This document shows, one piece after another, positions 9,165 through 17,324 of a DNA stretch of 64,000 nucleotides. The stretch lies in assembly GCF_900111295.1 (NCBI RefSeq), contig NZ_FOGT01000001.1, positions 248,001 through 312,000 of the forward strand, written 5' to 3'. The DNA is from Salipaludibacillus aurantiacus (GTDB lineage: Bacteria; Bacillota; Bacilli; Bacillales; Salisediminibacteriaceae). Each line of letters starts with the position of its first letter. Positions within the stretch are counted from its first letter, which is position 1. The notes below the pieces were generated by a model. It saw only the letters and a program-made list of their open reading frames with translations, made no database searches and had not been told where the DNA came from. Made by a program: the position numbers and the translations under genes.

Positions 9165-9200
9165 AAAAGGGAAATGAATGCGAACCACATTCATTTCCCT
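9165..9200 (-). terminator. Terminator of the lysine riboswitch
   Basis: A perfect 12-base-pair inverted repeat (GGGAAATGAATG and CATTCATTTCCC, 7-base loop), followed on the minus strand by TTTTATG. It sits between the L-box aptamer and lysA, so it is the regulated attenuator rather than the end of spoVAF. Confidence 0.85.
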
Positions 9201-9221
9201 ATTGGACAACTATCAGCAGTT

Positions 9222-9398
9222 TCCGCCAGGTTAGTGCTCCACTACACAACGCAGTGACAGTGAACAGCATTTTCAACTGCACCCCAGCATATAAAACGGA
9301 AGGAACCGTTTTAACTGCTTCGGCAAACCGGCCTTTCCATTGTCTTCCACGCCTCCTGTTGCTCCAACAATGTACTGATCCTTATTGCGCCTCTACCT
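9222..9398 (-). ncRNA. Lysine riboswitch (L-box) controlling lysA
   Basis: On the minus strand the conserved L-box parts occur in order: GTAGAGGCGC at the 5' end, AGGATCAGTA with the loop-E-like region, GGAAAGGCCGG, GCCGAAGC, a variable hairpin (AAAACGG / CCGTTTT), ATGCTGGGGTGC, CACTG pairings and a closing GTGGAGCACTAACC. It is 177 bases long with a terminator immediately after it and lysA as the only downstream gene. Lysine binding is known to favour termination for this class. The region between lysA and spoVAF (9080-9471) is thus explained. Confidence 0.93.
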
Positions 9399-9471
9399 GT
9401 TATATGACCAATGAACCCTTTCATTAATCATTTTTTTACACAATATCATATTAAAAGCCTTCCTGCAACTA

Positions 9472-10962
9472 TTAGGAGCTTCCCTGTTTAACGGAATCCT
9501 GCGGGTTGACTATACTAGGCCTTCTGCGTTTAACCGGGACAGCCTGACGAACGAGTATATCCATCAAGGCTTTCAAGTCAAAAGGAAGAAACGGCCATAA
9601 ATAAGGTACATTAAGCGCTTTTATCCTTACAAGCAAAATAAATACGATCGCTATTGACACGACAAACCCAGGAACATGGAACAGGACCACGCCAACCAGG
9701 AATATTAATCTTAACATTTTTAAAGCAATCGCCATTTCATAGCTTGGTGTGGCAAACATCCCTATCGCCGCTACTGCCACATAGAGTATAACTTCAGATA
9801 CAAATAAGCCCACCTCTACAGCAATCTCGCCTATTAATAAGGCAGCCACCAGCCCTAAAGCAGTGGCGAGCGGTGAAGGTGTATGAATGGCTGCCATCCT
9901 TAAAAGTTCGATTCCCAGTTCTGCTAAAACAATCTGAGCAAATATCGGCACGTTCGAGTCTTCTTCAGGTCCGATAAAATCTAAATTATCCGGCAGCAGA
10001 CTGGGGTCTAACACAAATAACAGCCACAGCGGCAGGATAAATAAAGAGAACAGCATCCCTGAAAACCGGACCCATCTGAAAAATGAACCGACTATGGGTG
10101 CCTGTCTGAATTCTTCTGCATGCTGTACATGATGAAAAAAAGTTGTCGGAAAGATAATTATACTGGGAGAGGCGTCAACAAATAAAATAATGTGGCCTTC
10201 CAGCAAATGCGTTGCAGCTACATCCGGCCTTTCGGTATAACGGACCATCGGAAAAGGGTTGGATCCTTGTTTCACCACAAATTCCTCAACCACTTTATCT
10301 GCCATCGTGAGCCCGTCAATATCAATTTCTTTCAGCTCTTTTTTTATAATTTCAACCATTTTAGGGTCTGCGATCCCTTTAATGTAAGATAAGCTGATAT
10401 CCGTTTTCGACCTTCTGCCAACCTGCATAATTTCATTCCGTAAACGTTCGTCCCTGATTCTCCGTCGTGTTAAAGCTGTATTTTCAATAATATTTTCAGT
10501 GAAACCATCACGGCTGCCGCGCACTACTCTTTCTGTATCAGGTTCTTCCGGGCCTCTTCCAGGATAACTTCTTACATCAACAACTATTGCCTCAGTTTCA
10601 CCTTCGATGAGTATAAAAATTAATCCGGAAAGCATTTGCGTAATTGCCTCGTCTATGGTTTCCACATGTTCAACCTGAACATGTGCCAGACGATTTTCAA
10701 CTTGCTCTCTTACTTTTGTCCGTTTTCTTTCTATGGCATCAAGAAACATTAATTCTCTTAACAATTCAATAATATATTGAATATCGCATAATCCATTAAC
10801 AAAATAAAACTGGATTTCTTTGTCCAGCACATGTATTTTACGGACGCCCACATCAAAGCTTTTTCCTATCCCTACCCGTTCTTTAATCATCTTCTCATTC
10901 TCATGTATATCGTCAGAAATAGGATGATCGATTTTTGTTTCATCAAGCTGTTTCTTGTCCAC
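9472..10962 (-). CDS. spoVAF: Spore protein SpoVAF (GerA-family membrane protein)
   Basis: A member of the GerA A-subunit family found in the inner spore membrane; related SpoVAF proteins help dipicolinate release during germination. The soluble N-terminal half (residues about 1-290) includes SYPGRGPEEPDTERVVRGSRDGF, the family signature. The C-terminal half has several membrane segments (about 295-460) around TPSPLATALGLVAALLIG. It has 496 residues. Translation starts at a GTG (10960-10962) after AAAGGAG; no in-frame ATG is suitable. It is normally the last gene of the spoVA operon, but here it follows sigF directly and has its own promoter. Confidence 0.93.
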   Translation of the reverse strand: MDKKQLDETKIDHPISDDIHENEKMIKERVGIGKSFDVGVRKIHVLDKEIQFYFVNGLCDIQYIIELLRELMFLDAIERKRTKVREQVENRLAHVQVEHVETIDEAITQMLSGLIFILIEGETEAIVVDVRSYPGRGPEEPDTERVVRGSRDGFTENIIENTALTRRRIRDERLRNEIMQVGRRSKTDISLSYIKGIADPKMVEIIKKELKEIDIDGLTMADKVVEEFVVKQGSNPFPMVRYTERPDVAATHLLEGHIILFVDASPSIIIFPTTFFHHVQHAEEFRQAPIVGSFFRWVRFSGMLFSLFILPLWLLFVLDPSLLPDNLDFIGPEEDSNVPIFAQIVLAELGIELLRMAAIHTPSPLATALGLVAALLIGEIAVEVGLFVSEVILYVAVAAIGMFATPSYEMAIALKMLRLIFLVGVVLFHVPGFVVSIAIVFILLVRIKALNVPYLWPFLPFDLKALMDILVRQAVPVKRRRPSIVNPQDSVKQGSS

Positions 10963-10998
10963 TCATACCGCTCCTTTCAAAATTGCCGCTAACACACT

Positions 10999-11029
10999 TA
11001 GTATGAGTGAAAGAGAAAAAAACCATACA
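10999..11029 (-). promoter_or_regulatory. Sigma-G-type promoter of spoVAF
   Basis: On the minus strand a -35 TGTATG (11024-11029) and a -10 CATACTA (10999-11005) are separated by 18 bases, matching the forespore sigma-G consensus (TGnATA, CATACTA). It lies just past the sigF terminator, 37 bases before the spoVAF start codon. Confidence 0.7.
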
Positions 11030-11062
11030 AAAAAACAACTCAACCTTATTCGTTGAGTTGTT
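11029..11062 (-). terminator. Terminator overlapping the 3' end of sigF
   Basis: Perfect inverted repeat AACAACTCAAC / GTTGAGTTGTT followed by seven Ts on the minus strand. The left arm encodes the last residues of sigma-F. It separates the spoIIA operon from spoVAF. Confidence 0.85.
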
Positions 11063-11801
11063 CCTTTAACTGAATAAGTATTTTCTTTTCCAGACGTGAA
11101 ACTTGTACTTGAGAAATCCCAAGCCTTTCTGCTACTTGTGACTGGGTCTGATCTTTATAGTAACGGAGATAAATAATCAGCTTTTCTCTTTCTGAAAGTC
11201 TCTCAATTTCATCTCTCAAGGCTATCCTATCAAACCATTTCCCATCATCCTGGTCTGAAATCTGGTCCATGATAGTTATAGGATCACCATCGTTTTCATA
11301 GACTGTCTCATGAATAGATGCCAATTGACGGCTCGCTTCCTGTGCAAATACCACTTCTTCCGGTGATATATCCAATTTATCGGCAACTTCCTGAATTGTG
11401 GGCACTCTGCCTAACACTTTTGAAAGTTCATCCTTCATTTTCCGGATATGATTGGCTGTCTCTTTTATAGACCGGCTCACTTTCACTGTACCGTCATCTC
11501 TTAAAAAACGCTGAATTTCACCAATAATCATAGGCACTGCATACGTAGAAAACTTAACATCAAAACTTAAGTCAAATTTGTCTACAGATTTTATAAGCCC
11601 GATGCAGCCAATTTGAAACAAATCTTCCTGATCATAACCCCGGTTTAAAAAGCGTTGGACAACCGACCAGACAAGTCTGGTGTTATGGTGGACGATTTTA
11701 TCTCTTGCATCCTGGTCCCCATCTTGTGCAAGCTTTATAAGCTCTTTGACTTCTTCATCTTTTAAATGTTTCTTCTTATTATTCTTAAACTCAACATTCA
11801 T
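11046..11801 (-). CDS. sigF: Forespore sigma factor SigF
   Basis: First compartment-specific sigma factor of sporulation, held inactive by SpoIIAB until septation. Region 2 shows RLVWSVVQRFLNRGY, DLFQIGCIGLIKSVDKFD and FSTYAVPMIIGEIQRFLRDDG; region 3 VKVSRSIKE; region 4 ends with LRYYKDQTQSQVAERLGISQVQVSRLEK. It has 251 residues from the ATG at 11801 (MNVEFKNN), which matches the B. subtilis start and follows a GAGAGG site; an ATG 30 bases upstream would add residues not seen in the family. The gap to spoIIAB is 13 bases. Confidence 0.96.
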   Translation of the reverse strand: MNVEFKNNKKKHLKDEEVKELIKLAQDGDQDARDKIVHHNTRLVWSVVQRFLNRGYDQEDLFQIGCIGLIKSVDKFDLSFDVKFSTYAVPMIIGEIQRFLRDDGTVKVSRSIKETANHIRKMKDELSKVLGRVPTIQEVADKLDISPEEVVFAQEASRQLASIHETVYENDGDPITIMDQISDQDDGKWFDRIALRDEIERLSEREKLIIYLRYYKDQTQSQVAERLGISQVQVSRLEKKILIQLKEQLNE

Positions 11802-11814
11802 ATTGACCGGCCTC

Positions 11815-12255
11815 TCAATTGCATAGGGCATTTTGCTTTGAGAGTCTTTTAACGAGGGTAACCGTCGTGCCTTCCATTAACTGAGAATCTACTTCTACAT
11901 GATCCATAAAGTTTTCCATGATGGTAAAGCCCATCCCGCTTCTTTCCAGTTCAGGCTTAGAGGTATAGAGAGGCTGCCTCGCTTCATCCAGATCACTGAT
12001 TCCTTTCCCCTCATCACGGATGACCAGGTGAACGGTCCCATCGACCAGCTCGGCATCAATATAAACTTTTCCTTCTTCATTTTCACTGTAGCCGTGAATA
12101 ATTGCATTCGTAACTGCTTCACTCACGACAGTTTTTATTTCTGTTAATTCATCCATCGTAGGGTCTAACTGTGCCACAAAAGCCCCAACAGTGACACGGG
12201 CAAAAGATTCATTTGCACTGATGGCTGAGAAAGAGAGTTCCATGCGGTTCTTCAT
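11815..12255 (-). CDS. spoIIAB: Anti-sigma-F factor and serine kinase SpoIIAB
   Basis: GHKL-type kinase that binds sigma-F and phosphorylates SpoIIAA. The N-box is [11 protein letters not shown], the G1 box RDEGKGI and the G2 box [15 protein letters not shown]; the partner-binding N-terminus [11 protein letters not shown] is typical. It has 146 residues. The ATG overlaps the spoIIAA stop codon by four bases, giving translational coupling and a matched supply of the two partners. Confidence 0.96.
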   Translation of the reverse strand: MKNRMELSFSAISANESFARVTVGAFVAQLDPTMDELTEIKTVVSEAVTNAIIHGYSENEEGKVYIDAELVDGTVHLVIRDEGKGISDLDEARQPLYTSKPELERSGMGFTIMENFMDHVEVDSQLMEGTTVTLVKRLSKQNALCN

Positions 12256-12605
12256 GAAGCCACCCCCAGACTCATTAATGCTTCCCTTTCATTAGAAGTA
12301 AACGTCACAATTTTAAATAAGCCTGAAAGCTCGAACAACCGTTTAACTTGCGGGGATATGCAGCAAATGACTAATTCGCCTCCAACAGACTGCACTTTCT
12401 TATAACGGCCTAAAACAACCCCCAGCCCGGAACTGTCCATAAATGTCAGTTTCTCTAAGTTTAATAACACGTGTGTAAGGTGGTATTCAGACAGAGCCGA
12501 ATCGACACGCTCACGCAGTTTAACTGCATTATGATGATCTAATTCACCCACCAGTCTGACACATAGAACTTCTTCTTTTCTTTCCAAATCAATTAACAAG
12601 CTCAA
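12252..12605 (-). CDS. spoIIAA: Anti-anti-sigma factor SpoIIAA
   Basis: STAS-domain antagonist that, when dephosphorylated by SpoIIE, pulls SpoIIAB off sigma-F. The phosphorylated serine is S58 in FMDSSGLGV, and the product ends LGVAS like B. subtilis. It has 117 residues. The start is a TTG (12603-12605) preceded by AAGGAG at about nine bases; the first ATG in frame would delete part of the first strand. It follows dacF after 158 bases that hold its own sigma-H promoter. Confidence 0.95.
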   Translation of the reverse strand: MSLLIDLERKEEVLCVRLVGELDHHNAVKLRERVDSALSEYHLTHVLLNLEKLTFMDSSGLGVVLGRYKKVQSVGGELVICCISPQVKRLFELSGLFKIVTFTSNEREALMSLGVAS

Positions 12606-12678
12606 GACGTCTCACTCCTTCACATGAGTTCTTTATCCTCCCGTTTTCCTCTCCCGGGAAATCGATGGATAGTACGTG

Positions 12679-12759
12679 TAATTCACGTTCTTAGTATGGT
12701 TTTCCTTCATAGAAACAAAACTAGTGGGCATTCGCCAAAACTTCTTACAATTCGCCTGC
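12679..12759 (-). promoter_or_regulatory. Sigma-H promoter of spoIIA with Spo0A boxes
   Basis: On the minus strand the -35 GAAGGAAAA and -10 GTGAATTA (12679-12686) are 12-13 bases apart and fit the sigma-H consensus (RnAGGAwww, RnnGAATww). Upstream, TTTGGCGAA (12731-12739) matches the 0A box TTTGTCGAA in 8 of 9 positions, and a second GGCGAA copy (12751-12759) lies 20 bases further up. This is the same logic as the B. subtilis spoIIA promoter. Confidence 0.7.
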
Positions 12760-12763
12760 GTAC

Positions 12764-13927
12764 TTAAGAGGCATCCCCGAATAAGACAGAGCGCGTCCGT
12801 CTCATAAGCTGCCATAGGGTCGCTTCTTCTACATTTTCGGAAGCAACCAGCGGCTGAGTTAAAATTGTCTTACCGTCTTTTTCAATAACTAAAGATCCGA
12901 GCTCCTGCCCTTCAAAAACGGGGGCTTTAACCTTGTTATTTAATGTGATTTTTTCTTCTGCACCTTCAATGGATTCACCTTTTTTCATAAGCACAGAAAC
13001 GGGTTTCTCAGGAACGATTTGTACTAGGGATTTAGCACCTTTATCAATTTTTATTTCACCCAGCACATCTGTAGGCTGGTAACGCGTGTGAAGCTGATAT
13101 TGGCTGTATGCATAATCAAACATCTCAGTAATTTGCCTGTTTCGTTCTTGCGGTGTGGGAGCTCCCATTACGACAGATATCATTCTCATACCATCTTTAT
13201 TAGCGCTTGCTGTCAGGCAATATTTCGCTTCTCTAGTAAAACCTGTTTTCAAACCGTCTACACCCGGGTAGAACTTCACCAGTTTATTTGTATTTACAAG
13301 CCAGAACGGATCATCTGAATCCTTTCTCAAATAGTCTTCATACAAACTTGTAAATTCAGTAATTGCTTCATGTCGAAGAAGTTCTTTACCAATGACAGCC
13401 AAATCATAAGCTGATGAGTAATGATTTTCAGCCGGCAGTCCGTTAGAATTTACAAAATGTGTATTTTCCAATCCCAGGCTTTTCGCTTTTTCGTTCATTT
13501 TGGCCGCAAATTCATTTTCAGATCCAGCTAAATGTTCAGCCATAGCAACTGATGCATCATTACCTGACGCGATAGCGATTCCTTTCATCATTTCCTTGAC
13601 CGTCATTTCTTCTCCTGGTTCAAGGAAAATCTGTGAACCACCCATGGATGCAGCCCGTTCACTTGTCCGCACTTTGTCATCCCATGTGAGTCTGCCGTCT
13701 TCGATCGCTTCCATAATTAAAAGCATCGTCATTACTTTTGTCATACTAGCAGGCGGCAGTTGTTCATGACTGTTTTTCTCAAATAGGACAGTGCCGGTAT
13801 CTCTCTCCATTAAAATAGCTGAAGTCGCTTGATCAGCAAATTCTTTGTCACCTTCCATTGCATCTGTAAAAGGCACGTGGTTAAAGAAAAAAATAGCAGT
13901 TAAACACACTATTACAGCTGTCTTCAC
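12764..13927 (-). CDS. dacF: D-alanyl-D-alanine carboxypeptidase DacF
   Basis: Low-molecular-weight penicillin-binding protein that trims peptide side chains of forespore-synthesised peptidoglycan. It has a signal peptide (residues 1-23, hydrophobic VIVCLTAIFFF), then the three active-site motifs S61-M-T-K64, S121-G-N123 and K228-T-G230, and a C-terminal PBP5-type beta domain ending in an amphipathic stretch. It has 387 residues. Translation starts at a GTG after GGAGGG. It is first in the dacF-spoIIA-sigF unit, behind a sigma-F/G-like promoter. Confidence 0.94.
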   Translation of the reverse strand: MKTAVIVCLTAIFFFNHVPFTDAMEGDKEFADQATSAILMERDTGTVLFEKNSHEQLPPASMTKVMTMLLIMEAIEDGRLTWDDKVRTSERAASMGGSQIFLEPGEEMTVKEMMKGIAIASGNDASVAMAEHLAGSENEFAAKMNEKAKSLGLENTHFVNSNGLPAENHYSSAYDLAVIGKELLRHEAITEFTSLYEDYLRKDSDDPFWLVNTNKLVKFYPGVDGLKTGFTREAKYCLTASANKDGMRMISVVMGAPTPQERNRQITEMFDYAYSQYQLHTRYQPTDVLGEIKIDKGAKSLVQIVPEKPVSVLMKKGESIEGAEEKITLNNKVKAPVFEGQELGSLVIEKDGKTILTQPLVASENVEEATLWQLMRRTRSVLFGDAS

Positions 13928-13963
13928 ACAAATCCCTCCGATTTAATCATTCTATGTCCCCAC

Positions 13964-13994
13964 TATTCTGCCCACTTAAGGTAACAACTATTCT
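13964..13994 (-). promoter_or_regulatory. Sigma-F/sigma-G-like promoter of dacF
   Basis: On the minus strand AGAATA (13989-13994) and GGGCAGAATA ending at 13964 are spaced by 18 bases. GGnnAnAATA is the sigma-F type -10, and CAnAnTA also suits sigma-G. It is 36 bases before the dacF GTG. Confidence 0.65.
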
Positions 13995-14041
13995 TTGTAA
14001 AAAAACAAAAATGACGTTTGGAATCAGCGCTCGTTTAAAAA

Positions 14042-14085
14042 CAAAAAACCGGTTTCAATCAACCTTTAAGATGATTAAAACCGGT
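14042..14085 (-). terminator. Terminator between pdp and dacF
   Basis: ACCGGTTT-n-AATCA is paired with TGATT-n-AAACCGGT across a 10-base loop. On the minus strand the hairpin is followed by TTTTTTGTTTTT, so it ends transcription from the pdp side. Confidence 0.75.
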
Positions 14086-14094
14086 ATGTTTAAG

Positions 14095-14228
14095 TGTACA
14101 AAGATTTGTAATCTGTTTTGACGGCCCCCCAGGGGATTTCCCAGAGATTGGACTGATCTTTCCGCGGCCGTTCTTTTCGTGTGACGAGTAAGCGGAGCGG
14201 GGCAGGAAACAAGCGATATATTTGTACA
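14095..14228. repeat. Short element with terminal inverted repeats, possible MITE
   Basis: The gene-free stretch between dacF and pdp (13928-14315) holds a 134-base segment bounded by TGTACAAA (14095-14102) and TTTGTACA (14221-14228). The outer arms also match imperfectly inward. Inside is a large hairpin with arms ACGGCC and GGCCGT. There is no coding potential. This could be a non-autonomous mobile element or a structured RNA; a single copy is seen here, so the call is tentative. Confidence 0.35.
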
Positions 14229-14246
14229 ATTAACCGTTATACGCAG

Positions 14247-14276
14247 AAAACCCTCACCTTATATGATGAGGGTTTT
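14247..14276. terminator. Terminator after pdp
   Basis: Inverted repeat AAAACCCTCA / TGAGGGTTTT with a 10-base loop, 40 bases beyond the pdp stop codon. A- and T-runs flank both sides. Confidence 0.7.
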
Positions 14277-14315
14277 ATTTACTGAGTTATATTCCAGTCT
14301 CAAAGCCGCTTATAA

Positions 14316-15617
14316 TCAAGTAATTACATCATACACAAGAGGCGGGGATTCTAATTCTGTTGAAGAGATTTTATAAGAAGAGAGTACTTTCTGTTTGGAA
14401 GCTTCTATATCTTCACTATTTGAGTACACTGTTACGAGCGGCTCCCCTTTTTTAACAGGGTCGCCTATTTTCTTTCTTAACTCAATTCCAACAGCTAAAT
14501 CTATTTCAGACGTTTTAGTCGCTCTTCCAGCACCGAGAAGCATCGCTGCCGTCCCAATCTGATCAGCTACGATTCCTGCCACATATCCATCTTCTTCAGA
14601 TAGAACATCGACTTTAAATTCAGCCTGCGGGAGTTTATCGGGGTTGTCCACTACTGATGGATCTCCATTTTGAGATTCAATAAACACTTTAAATTGCTCT
14701 AATGCTTTTCCTGAAGCGATGGCCTCTTGCAGCATCTCTCTGGCACCGTCAAGCGTGTCAGCTTTCTTGGCAAGTACCGCCATATGGCTTCCAAGAGTCA
14801 GGCAAAGATCTGTCAGGTCATCTGGTCCTTGCCCTTTAAGTGTATCAATGGCCTCTTTTACCTCAAGAGCGTTACCTACCATAAAACCAAGAGGCTGACT
14901 CATATCGGAAATAACTGCAGAAGTTTTGCGTCCGAGATTATTACCTATTTTGACCATTGCTTCTGCCAGTTCTTTTGAATCTGACAGTTCCTTCATGAAA
15001 GCCCCTGCCCCGGTTTTTACGTCCAGAACAATGCCATCGGCTCCTGAAGCTATTTTTTTACTCATGATAGAACTGGCAATAAGGGGAATAGAATTCACCG
15101 TAGCTGTTACATCCCTTAAACCGTATAATTTTTTATCAGCTGGCGTCAGGTTCTGAGTCTGACCAATAACTGCAGCTTTATTTTTATTTACGAGGTCAAT
15201 AAACTGATCATTACTTATTTCCACACTGAAACCAGGGATTGCTTCAAGTTTATCAATAGTTCCGCCAGTGTGGCCTAGGCCTCTTCCGCTCATTTTTGCT
15301 ACCGGCACACCGATGCTCGCAACAAGGGGAGCTAATACAAGTGTCGTCGTATCCCCTACGCCGCCTGTGGAATGTTTGTCCACTTTAACACCGTCTATTG
15401 CAGAAAGGTCTATTACGTCACCTGAATTAACCATGGCTTCAGTGAGAAAAGCGCGTTCCTCATGTGTCATGTCCTGAAAGAATACAGCCATCGCCCAGGC
15501 ACTTATTTGATAATCGGGAATTGAGTCATCTGTGTAGCCGTTTATTATAAAATCAATTTCTTCTTTAGTATGGCTTCCGCCATTTCGTTTCTTTTCAATT
15601 AAATCGACCATTCTCAT
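14316..15617 (-). CDS. pdp: Pyrimidine-nucleoside phosphorylase
   Basis: Phosphorolyses uridine and (deoxy)thymidine to base and (deoxy)ribose 1-phosphate, feeding the phosphopentomutase encoded upstream. The signature [16 protein letters not shown] (phosphate and substrate site) and [16 protein letters not shown] are intact, followed by the lysine-rich [19 protein letters not shown] helix segments. It has 433 residues, the usual length. A GGGGGA ribosome site lies eight bases before the ATG. Only three bases separate it from the preceding purine nucleoside phosphorylase gene, so it is the last gene of a deoB-PNP-PNP-pdp salvage operon. Confidence 0.95.
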   Translation of the reverse strand: MRMVDLIEKKRNGGSHTKEEIDFIINGYTDDSIPDYQISAWAMAVFFQDMTHEERAFLTEAMVNSGDVIDLSAIDGVKVDKHSTGGVGDTTTLVLAPLVASIGVPVAKMSGRGLGHTGGTIDKLEAIPGFSVEISNDQFIDLVNKNKAAVIGQTQNLTPADKKLYGLRDVTATVNSIPLIASSIMSKKIASGADGIVLDVKTGAGAFMKELSDSKELAEAMVKIGNNLGRKTSAVISDMSQPLGFMVGNALEVKEAIDTLKGQGPDDLTDLCLTLGSHMAVLAKKADTLDGAREMLQEAIASGKALEQFKVFIESQNGDPSVVDNPDKLPQAEFKVDVLSEEDGYVAGIVADQIGTAAMLLGAGRATKTSEIDLAVGIELRKKIGDPVKKGEPLVTVYSNSEDIEASKQKVLSSYKISSTELESPPLVYDVIT

Positions 15618-15620
15618 TAT

Positions 15621-16478
15621 TTATTCCCCCTCAGTAATCCGCCACAGCCCGTCTTGTCCATTTTTTAATAAGCTGCGAACGAAGGATTTGAATCTCGGTT
15701 TGGTTTTTTCCGCGACTTCCATTACTTCTTCATGGGTAATGCCTTCTATCGTTTCACCAATAGCCATATCTGTTATACAGGATATACCCAATACATTCAT
15801 GCCCATATGCCTAGCTGTAACTGCTTCAGGAACCGTTGACATGCCTACAACATCTGCTCCCAGTCTTCTTAGCATAATTAATTCTGCCGCTGACATGTAA
15901 ACCGGCCCGCTAACCGCTGCATAAACTCCCCGCTGCAGGTTATAGTATAACTCATCCGCTGTTTTAAGGGCCAAATCTTTCAACTCAGGTGTATATGCTC
16001 TGCTCATATCTGGAAACCTCGGTCCATACTTGTCCAGGTTTTCTCCAATTAATGGGTTCGAGCCTGTAAAATTAATGTGGTCGTCTATCAGCATCAAATC
16101 TCCGGGTTTAAAATTCTCATTCATTCCGCCGCACGCGTTTGTGACAATAAGAGTTTCGCAGCCAAGCTCCCGCATTACTCTGACTGGAAAAGTCACTTGC
16201 TGCATAGTATATCCTTCATAATAATGAAATCTTCCCTGCATGGCTATCACACTGACTCCCTCAAGAGTACCAATGACCAGCTGGCCTTTATGGCCTGCCA
16301 CTGTAGAGGAAGGAAAGTAAGGAATATCCTTATAGGGAATCCGGACAGCATTTTCAATCTCATCTGCCAGCTCCCCTAATCCAGAACCTAGTATCATTCC
16401 AACTTGGAGTTTCTTAAGCGTATGATGATGACTTTTTATCCACTCAGCAGACTTAATGATTTTATCTGCAGTGATCAT
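15621..16478 (-). CDS. Divergent purine nucleoside phosphorylase paralog
   Basis: Trimeric-type (NP-II) purine nucleoside phosphorylase of 285 residues. The phosphate-binding parts are intact: GSGLGELAD, AGHKGQ and QGRFHYYEGY. The two positions that hydrogen-bond the 6-oxopurine differ from the neighbouring paralog: the Glu of the VYETPAE motif is Met195 here (VYMSAAE), and the Asn of SCISNMA is Asp237 (SCITDMA). NACGG replaces NAAGG in the base pocket. In known enzymes Asp at the second position favours 6-aminopurines. I infer an altered base preference, perhaps adenosine or a methylthioadenosine-like substrate. Its place between deoB/punA and pdp keeps it in nucleoside salvage. Confidence 0.85.
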   Translation of the reverse strand: MITADKIIKSAEWIKSHHHTLKKLQVGMILGSGLGELADEIENAVRIPYKDIPYFPSSTVAGHKGQLVIGTLEGVSVIAMQGRFHYYEGYTMQQVTFPVRVMRELGCETLIVTNACGGMNENFKPGDLMLIDDHINFTGSNPLIGENLDKYGPRFPDMSRAYTPELKDLALKTADELYYNLQRGVYAAVSGPVYMSAAELIMLRRLGADVVGMSTVPEAVTARHMGMNVLGISCITDMAIGETIEGITHEEVMEVAEKTKPRFKSFVRSLLKNGQDGLWRITEGE

Positions 16479-16490
16479 TTAAACCCCCTC

Positions 16491-17321
16491 CTACTGCATC
16501 TTAGCTACAATGGCTTTAACAAATTGCAGGAAATCAGCTCTCACCTTATCAGTCGTTTCGATTACTTCGTCATGTGTAAGGGGCTGGTCAAGGATACCGG
16601 CAGCCATGTTTGATATGCAGGAAATCCCCAATACTTTCATATTACTGTGCCTCGCAACAATTACTTCTGGTACTGTAGACATTCCTACAGCATCGCCGCC
16701 CAGAGTTCTCAGCATTCTCACCTCAGCCGGTGTTTCATAAACAGGCCCAGTGTTTCCGACATAAACCCCTTTTGTAACTTCTAAATTTAATTTCTGTGCA
16801 GCTTCTTCTGCTAAACTGATAAGTTCTTCTGTGTAAGCCTGGGACATATCCGGAAAACGTACACCAAGACTCTCATCATTTGGACCTATTAAAGGATTAG
16901 TTCCAAACATATTTATATGATCTTTAATAATCATCAAATTGCCAGGCTCGAAACTTTCATTAATGCCGCCTGCCGCATTCGTAACTATTAACTGATCAAC
17001 CCCCATTTCTTTCATTACCCGTACAGGGAGGGTCACAAGTTCCATAGGATAGCCTTCATAAAAATGAAAGCGGCCCTGCATAGCTGCTACTGTCGTACCT
17101 TCCAGTTCCCCTATCACAAACTGCCCTTTATGGCCGGCAACTGTTGAAGATGGGAAACCGGGAATATCTTTGTAAGGAATCACAACAGGATTTTCGATTT
17201 CGTCTGCCAGCACCCCCAGACCAGATCCGAGTATCAGACCAACAGAAGGTTTAGAAGACAATTTTCTTTCAATGTACTCTTTTGCATGGACAATCATTTC
17301 ATTACTTGACAATTTACTCAT
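16491..17321 (-). CDS. punA: Purine nucleoside phosphorylase (inosine/guanosine type)
   Basis: Cleaves purine (deoxy)nucleosides with phosphate to the free base and (deoxy)ribose 1-phosphate. It has 276 residues with GSGLGVLAD, AGHKGQF, MQGRFHFYEGY, NAAGGINESF, E196 in VYETPAE and N238 in SCISNMA, the canonical 6-oxopurine set. It corresponds to pupG/punA after drm in Bacillus. Its ribosome site (TAGGAG) touches the ATG at 17321; translation may instead begin at the TTG four codons in (17312). It follows deoB by three bases and precedes the divergent paralog by 12. Confidence 0.94.
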   Translation of the reverse strand: MSKLSSNEMIVHAKEYIERKLSSKPSVGLILGSGLGVLADEIENPVVIPYKDIPGFPSSTVAGHKGQFVIGELEGTTVAAMQGRFHFYEGYPMELVTLPVRVMKEMGVDQLIVTNAAGGINESFEPGNLMIIKDHINMFGTNPLIGPNDESLGVRFPDMSQAYTEELISLAEEAAQKLNLEVTKGVYVGNTGPVYETPAEVRMLRTLGGDAVGMSTVPEVIVARHSNMKVLGISCISNMAAGILDQPLTHDEVIETTDKVRADFLQFVKAIVAKMQ

Positions 17322-17324
17322 CTC

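Noticed and set aside
9165-9200. Reading the strong hairpin as the terminator of spoVAF
   Set aside because: The 270 bases between spoVAF and the hairpin are a lysine riboswitch, so the hairpin belongs to lysA control.
13928-14315. A tRNA or other structured RNA gene in the pdp-dacF gap
   Set aside because: No cloverleaf, no tRNA box motifs and no CCA end; only terminators, a promoter and the inverted-repeat element were found.
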